Shown here one piece after another: positions 60,939-64,000 of a stretch of DNA of 64,000 bases (positions are counted from its first letter, which is position 1; each line of letters opens with the position of its first letter). The DNA is from Deinococcus yavapaiensis KR-236. Lineage in GTDB: Bacteria > Deinococcota > Deinococci > Deinococcales > Deinococcaceae. The stretch lies in assembly GCF_003217515.1 (NCBI RefSeq), contig NZ_QJSX01000006.1, positions 1-64,000 of the forward strand, read 5' to 3'. The position numbers were made by a program, and so were the translations under genes. The notes below the pieces were generated by a model that saw only the letters and a program-made list of their open reading frames with translations, ran no database searches and had not been told where the DNA came from.

Positions 60939-62567
60939 CTAAAACAGTTGCGGCAACTCTATTTTTTCAGTACTCACCTCGTTTCCATCGAGGTCTATGG
61001 CCAACCCCTCTCCCGTGGTGCGTGTTATCAAATAGACCTCCCTGAGTAGGCCTATTTGTGAATCGCTAAACTTCTCTCCCAGAATCAAACCCATCAGCCG
61101 TGCGGATATGTCTCGCCCTCCCGCGATGAGCCGGCGGCGCTGTGGGTCATAAAGCGAGCCATACCAGGGGCTTCCGGGCCAACTCAAGTTGAAACGCCCG
61201 TCTCGATCGAGCCGTATCAACTTTTGGAAAATTTCCTCAAGCGAATGGTTCATTTGAAAATGCAATTTGCCCACCGCCTGCGCTAAAACGCTCTGACCTA
61301 TCGGTCGTAGCAAAAGGTGCATCTTGGGCGATTCTTCTTTGTTGCCCGAATCCTTTTTATTCCCTGGATTGCGCAGTTGCGCGACACTTCCTTCCGAGCC
61401 CAAGCTCTCGAACACGGGCAGGGTTTGCATGTGATCCCACAGCTCGTCGAAAAAAACGCGCCCGTGCTCAAGCTGAGTGTCCGTCGGCCGCAAAGGCGTG
61501 ACGCGTGGGCTCTTGGAAGGCCACCCTTGGAAGGCCTCGTGCGCCCCGAGGTACCGGCGCACCATGTCTTCAAGGGTCGCCAGAGTTGTCACGGCCGTTG
61601 ATCGTTGCGGCAGGGACGCGTTTTTCATGTTCACGCGCCCCTCCGTTTCGAGCAGTGGGTGCGTGAGGGCGGTGTGGCGCGCGACGAGCGCGAAGCCGTC
61701 GTCCTCGTTGAGCTGGGTAAGCTCCCCTGCGGCGAGCGGCACAGCCGTCTGGTTGACGTGCACGAAAGTGGCGCGCACGCGCCGCAACGCTTCCTCGCGC
61801 GTCTCGCCTCGGTTCACCGCGACTATGAACTCCACGCCGAGCGTTTCGCTCGGCAGGGTCTGCAGGTAGCCGTGCGTGATGCCCTGCGCGCCGTGCCGAG
61901 CGACGATCCCTTCGGTCGTGAGGGGCTTTTGGGGCAGCTCACGCCCTTCGGCGTTCTTGCGGGGCAGGCGGCCGTGGTCAAGGAGGCGCATGAGGCCTTT
62001 GAGGGCCATGAGGCGGTGCTGGCCGTCGAGGGCGTACATCCGCACGGGCGCGTGCCGGCGCGCAACGCGCAGCAGCCCCAGGGTGCCGTCGGCATCGAGG
62101 GCCTCGAACTGCGCGGAGGGCCGCAAGGCGCGGCCGCCCTCGCCCCATTCGGGCGCGGCGGGGTCGTCGACCCACGCTTCGCTGATCACCACCAAGATGG
62201 GGGGGAACTTGTGGGTGGTGCGGGACGTCAGGTACTCCACGAGGGTCGCTTCACGGCGGTAGTCGGGCCGGCGTTGCTGCAGCGCTTCGACGGTGTCGCG
62301 ATTCACACGCACCGCGCGCCCGCCGCCTTGCAGGTGGTCTCGAAACAGGGGAAGCTCGGCCGCGAAGGAGACGTTCTCGGCGATCCACTTTAGTGGGGCC
62401 GCGCCGATGAAGGAGGTCGTGTCGCCCATGCGGACGGTGTGGACCGGTAGGTACGACGGGGAGTCGAGCACGTCGGCGAGCAGGGCGCGCAGCGCGGCGT
62501 GCTTGTCAGGCGGGGAAGGGTCGGCCATGAGGGGTTGTACCACTGTGCGGGGTGCGCCCTGTTTCAC
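60939..62567 (-). CDS. dndB: DndB-type DGQHR-domain protein (second copy)
   Basis: 542 residues from the ATG at 62567, overlapping the upstream gene by four bases. The motif is RMYALDGQHRLMALKGLMRLL. Shared DndB blocks are TTSFIGAAPLKWI, FPPILVVISEAWVDDPAAPEW, RRVRATFVHVNQTAVPLAAGELTQLNEDDGFALVARH and HLLLRPIGQSVLAQAVGKL. These align closely with the first DndB. The last 200 codons are visibly less GC-rich than the rest, a possible recombination join. It is the final gene of the minus-strand set, with no terminator recognised. Confidence 0.88.
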   Translation of the reverse strand: MKQGAPRTVVQPLMADPSPPDKHAALRALLADVLDSPSYLPVHTVRMGDTTSFIGAAPLKWIAENVSFAAELPLFRDHLQGGGRAVRVNRDTVEALQQRRPDYRREATLVEYLTSRTTHKFPPILVVISEAWVDDPAAPEWGEGGRALRPSAQFEALDADGTLGLLRVARRHAPVRMYALDGQHRLMALKGLMRLLDHGRLPRKNAEGRELPQKPLTTEGIVARHGAQGITHGYLQTLPSETLGVEFIVAVNRGETREEALRRVRATFVHVNQTAVPLAAGELTQLNEDDGFALVARHTALTHPLLETEGRVNMKNASLPQRSTAVTTLATLEDMVRRYLGAHEAFQGWPSKSPRVTPLRPTDTQLEHGRVFFDELWDHMQTLPVFESLGSEGSVAQLRNPGNKKDSGNKEESPKMHLLLRPIGQSVLAQAVGKLHFQMNHSLEEIFQKLIRLDRDGRFNLSWPGSPWYGSLYDPQRRRLIAGGRDISARLMGLILGEKFSDSQIGLLREVYLITRTTGEGLAIDLDGNEVSTEKIELPQLF

Positions 62568-62980
62568 TCGGCGCTGCGGGCGAGGTGGAGGAGGTTATTG
62601 AGCGGCAGTCCGGCGTCAGGGTCGAGGCGCGCGACGAGATCGTGGATGCCGGCGTTGGCGTACTCTTCGACGATGCGCAGAATGCGCTCAGGTGACGTGA
62701 GGACGTTCACGTCGCGCTCGGCGGTGAGGGCGACGGCTTTGAGAACGGGCACGTCTTGGTACGCGTCAAACTGCGGCCAATGAAAAATTTGCTGGCGAGA
62801 CTTCTTGAGTTTCTTGCGGGTGTTGCTCGCGTAGCCCAGCGCGACCGACCACATGAAGACGTCTTTCATAGTGAGGAAGGGAACTTCCTCGACGTTGCGG
62901 CGCGCGTTGTCCGTGAGTTGTTTGTAAACTTCGTGCACCGCCGTTTCAATTTGCACGCGGTCCGATCCGTGGGATGTCAT
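62564..62980 (-). CDS. DNA phosphorothioation-associated protein 4-like
   Basis: 138 residues. The pattern EVPFLTMKDVFMWSVALGYASNTRKKLKK, then IFHWPQFDAYQDVPVLKAVALTAERDVNVL, then ILRIVEEYANAGIHDLVARL matches a small family found next to dnd clusters (Dnd system-associated protein 4). The molecular role is not known. It is distinct from DndE. It overlaps both the SMC-like gene upstream and the DndB gene downstream by four bases, so the three are made together. Confidence 0.75.
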   Translation of the reverse strand: MTSHGSDRVQIETAVHEVYKQLTDNARRNVEEVPFLTMKDVFMWSVALGYASNTRKKLKKSRQQIFHWPQFDAYQDVPVLKAVALTAERDVNVLTSPERILRIVEEYANAGIHDLVARLDPDAGLPLNNLLHLARSAE

Positions 62981-64000
62981 GCTGGGCTGAGCTCCTCGAC
63001 GCGGGTGAAGCTGTTTTCGCGGTGAAAGTGCAGGCGGTACTGTTTGCCCGTGTGGGGTTCGAGGCCGGCGCGAGACGCGTCATCCCATTCGCGGTCCGTG
63101 ACGAACAAAATGAGTTGTGGCGCGAGGGCGGGAAGGTTGCTAGCAACGGCGCGCAAGTGGTCGCCGGACAAGCGGCCGAACGGCGTGTCCATCACGAGCG
63201 GAGCTTCTTCACCGGACACTTGCACCATGGCGCAAATGAACGCGAGGCTGAGAATTTGGCGTTCCCCGGCGGAAAGTTCCTTGCGGGTGGGAACGCCGTA
63301 GCGGTCGATGACTTCAAGGCGGAAGTCTTGGTCGATGCGGACATTCTCGAAGTGTTCTTGCTTCCACGCGAGTTTACGAAAGACGTCTTGCGTGACGCGT
63401 TCGATGTCGTGGCGGATGGTTTCGAAGTACGCGTGCTTCACGCTTGTGACCGCGTCTGCGAGGCGCTGCGCGAGCGCGGCGGTGCGCGTAAGGAGAAGCG
63501 CTTGGCGTTCCTGAGCTTCCGCGGCGGCTTTTTTGCCTTGCAAAGCGTCGAGTTCCCGGTCGATCTCCTCGAGGCGCATCAAGTTTACCTGGTCTTGGAC
63601 GAGGAGGCGGTCGCGGGACTCCGTGAGGGTGGTGCGTTGCTTTTCCAGCGCCGCGATATCGCCGGCGCTGGAAGTGTGCAGCTGCCGATTGATGTTGTCG
63701 AGCTCACTTTCGATTTGGGTTTTGCGCAGCCGCAAGTCTTCGCGGTCCCGCGCGAGCGTGTCAATCAGTTGACGTTGCGTGACCACGCGCTGCGGAAGGG
63801 TGCGCAGCTCGCCGGAGAGGCGCGTGTACTCCACTTCGAGTTGTTGCGTGGCGTGACTGCGCTCCATGATGGATGCGAGGCGGGCATGCACCTCGTCGTG
63901 CTCGTGAAAGGAACGGCCGCACACGCATTCGAGCCGTTCGATGAGGTCTTGCAGAAACTGCTCGCGAATGCCGGGCGGCATTTCGCCGCGCTCTCGTTTC
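62977..64000 (-). CDS. DndD/SMC-like ATPase, C-terminal part cut by window edge
   Basis: The frame stays open to the right edge (KRERGEM precedes the internal Met at 63981), so the gene continues outside. A zinc-hook-like CVCGRSF is followed by a coiled coil (about 200 residues, EYTRLSGELRTLPQRVVTQRQLIDTLARDREDLRLRK) and the C-terminal ATPase lobe: signature ELSAGERQILSLAFICAMVQ and Walker B APLVMDTPFGRLSGDHLRAV. It is a third DndD-like protein, most like the SMC-type ATPases that accompany Dnd-associated proteins. The N-terminal Walker A half is not visible. Confidence 0.85.
   Translation of the reverse strand, partial: KRERGEMPPGIREQFLQDLIERLECVCGRSFHEHDEVHARLASIMERSHATQQLEVEYTRLSGELRTLPQRVVTQRQLIDTLARDREDLRLRKTQIESELDNINRQLHTSSAGDIAALEKQRTTLTESRDRLLVQDQVNLMRLEEIDRELDALQGKKAAAEAQERQALLLTRTAALAQRLADAVTSVKHAYFETIRHDIERVTQDVFRKLAWKQEHFENVRIDQDFRLEVIDRYGVPTRKELSAGERQILSLAFICAMVQVSGEEAPLVMDTPFGRLSGDHLRAVASNLPALAPQLILFVTDREWDDASRAGLEPHTGKQYRLHFHRENSFTRVEELSPA

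Noticed and set aside
62564..62980. Considered as a second DndE because of its size and place between DndD- and DndB-like genes
   Set aside because: It lacks the DndE pattern seen at 48433-48828 and instead matches the Dnd-associated protein 4 pattern (LGYASNxRKKL, VPVLKAVAL, VEEYANAGI).

Overview
The window is high-GC bacterial DNA that most resembles a Deinococcus-type genome. The pointers are a bacillithiol deacetylase pair (YojF-like plus BshB2), long perfect hairpin terminators, several IS5 and IS630 family insertion sequences, and tight ATGA/GTGA-overlapped operons. No rRNA, complete tRNA or CRISPR array was seen, and the taxonomic call is inference.

Left part (1-18.6 kb), chromosomal backbone plus insertion sequences. 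It holds a PIG-L deacetylase cut by the left edge, a chloramphenicol-phosphotransferase-like kinase, a retropepsin-like protease, an AAC(3)-type acetyltransferase, a four-GAF histidine kinase, a secreted repeat protein and an ankyrin protein. An IS5-family element with perfect 16-bp ends follows, then yojF-bshB2, secreted proteins, a second IS5-type element with TTA target duplication and a G6 frameshift site, a NERD remnant, a serine hydrolase/HTH pair and an LLM flavin oxidoreductase.

Island edge (18.6-24.9 kb). A 44-bp 3' fragment of tRNA-Arg(ACG), still followed by its own terminator, lies 1.4 kb from a tyrosine integrase. No reconstituted tRNA is visible to the right, so much of the rest of the window may be one integrated island or a stack of them. 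Small membrane proteins, an IS630 element and a 52-bp perfect palindrome lie here.

First defence-like operon (37.7 to 25.0 kb, minus strand, eight genes mostly overlapping): small unknown protein, VWA (TerY-like), PP2C phosphatase, TerY-P-type kinase with zinc ribbon, UPF1/DNA2-like helicase, unknown 534-aa protein, coiled-coil McrB-like NTPase and DUF2357/McrC-like partner. This resembles coiled-coil nuclease tandem (CoCoNuT) type IV restriction loci with TerY-P partners.

Integration zone (38-44.8 kb): three more tyrosine recombinases, an excisionase, a frameshifted small DNA-binding gene and a cluster of TTCCTGAA repeats.

DNA phosphorothioation region (44.8-64 kb). A coupled run dndC-dndD-dndE-dndA-dndB is followed without a gap by a second dndC and dndD. 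A MORC/MutL-like GHKL ATPase coupled to a GIY-YIG nuclease-like protein comes next and is a candidate effector. After an AT-richer gene and a pile of broken IS630, IS30 and IS3 transposases, a minus-strand set follows: a DndD/SMC-like ATPase cut by the right edge, a Dnd-associated protein 4-like protein and a second DndB. The usual restriction genes dndFGH are not in the window.
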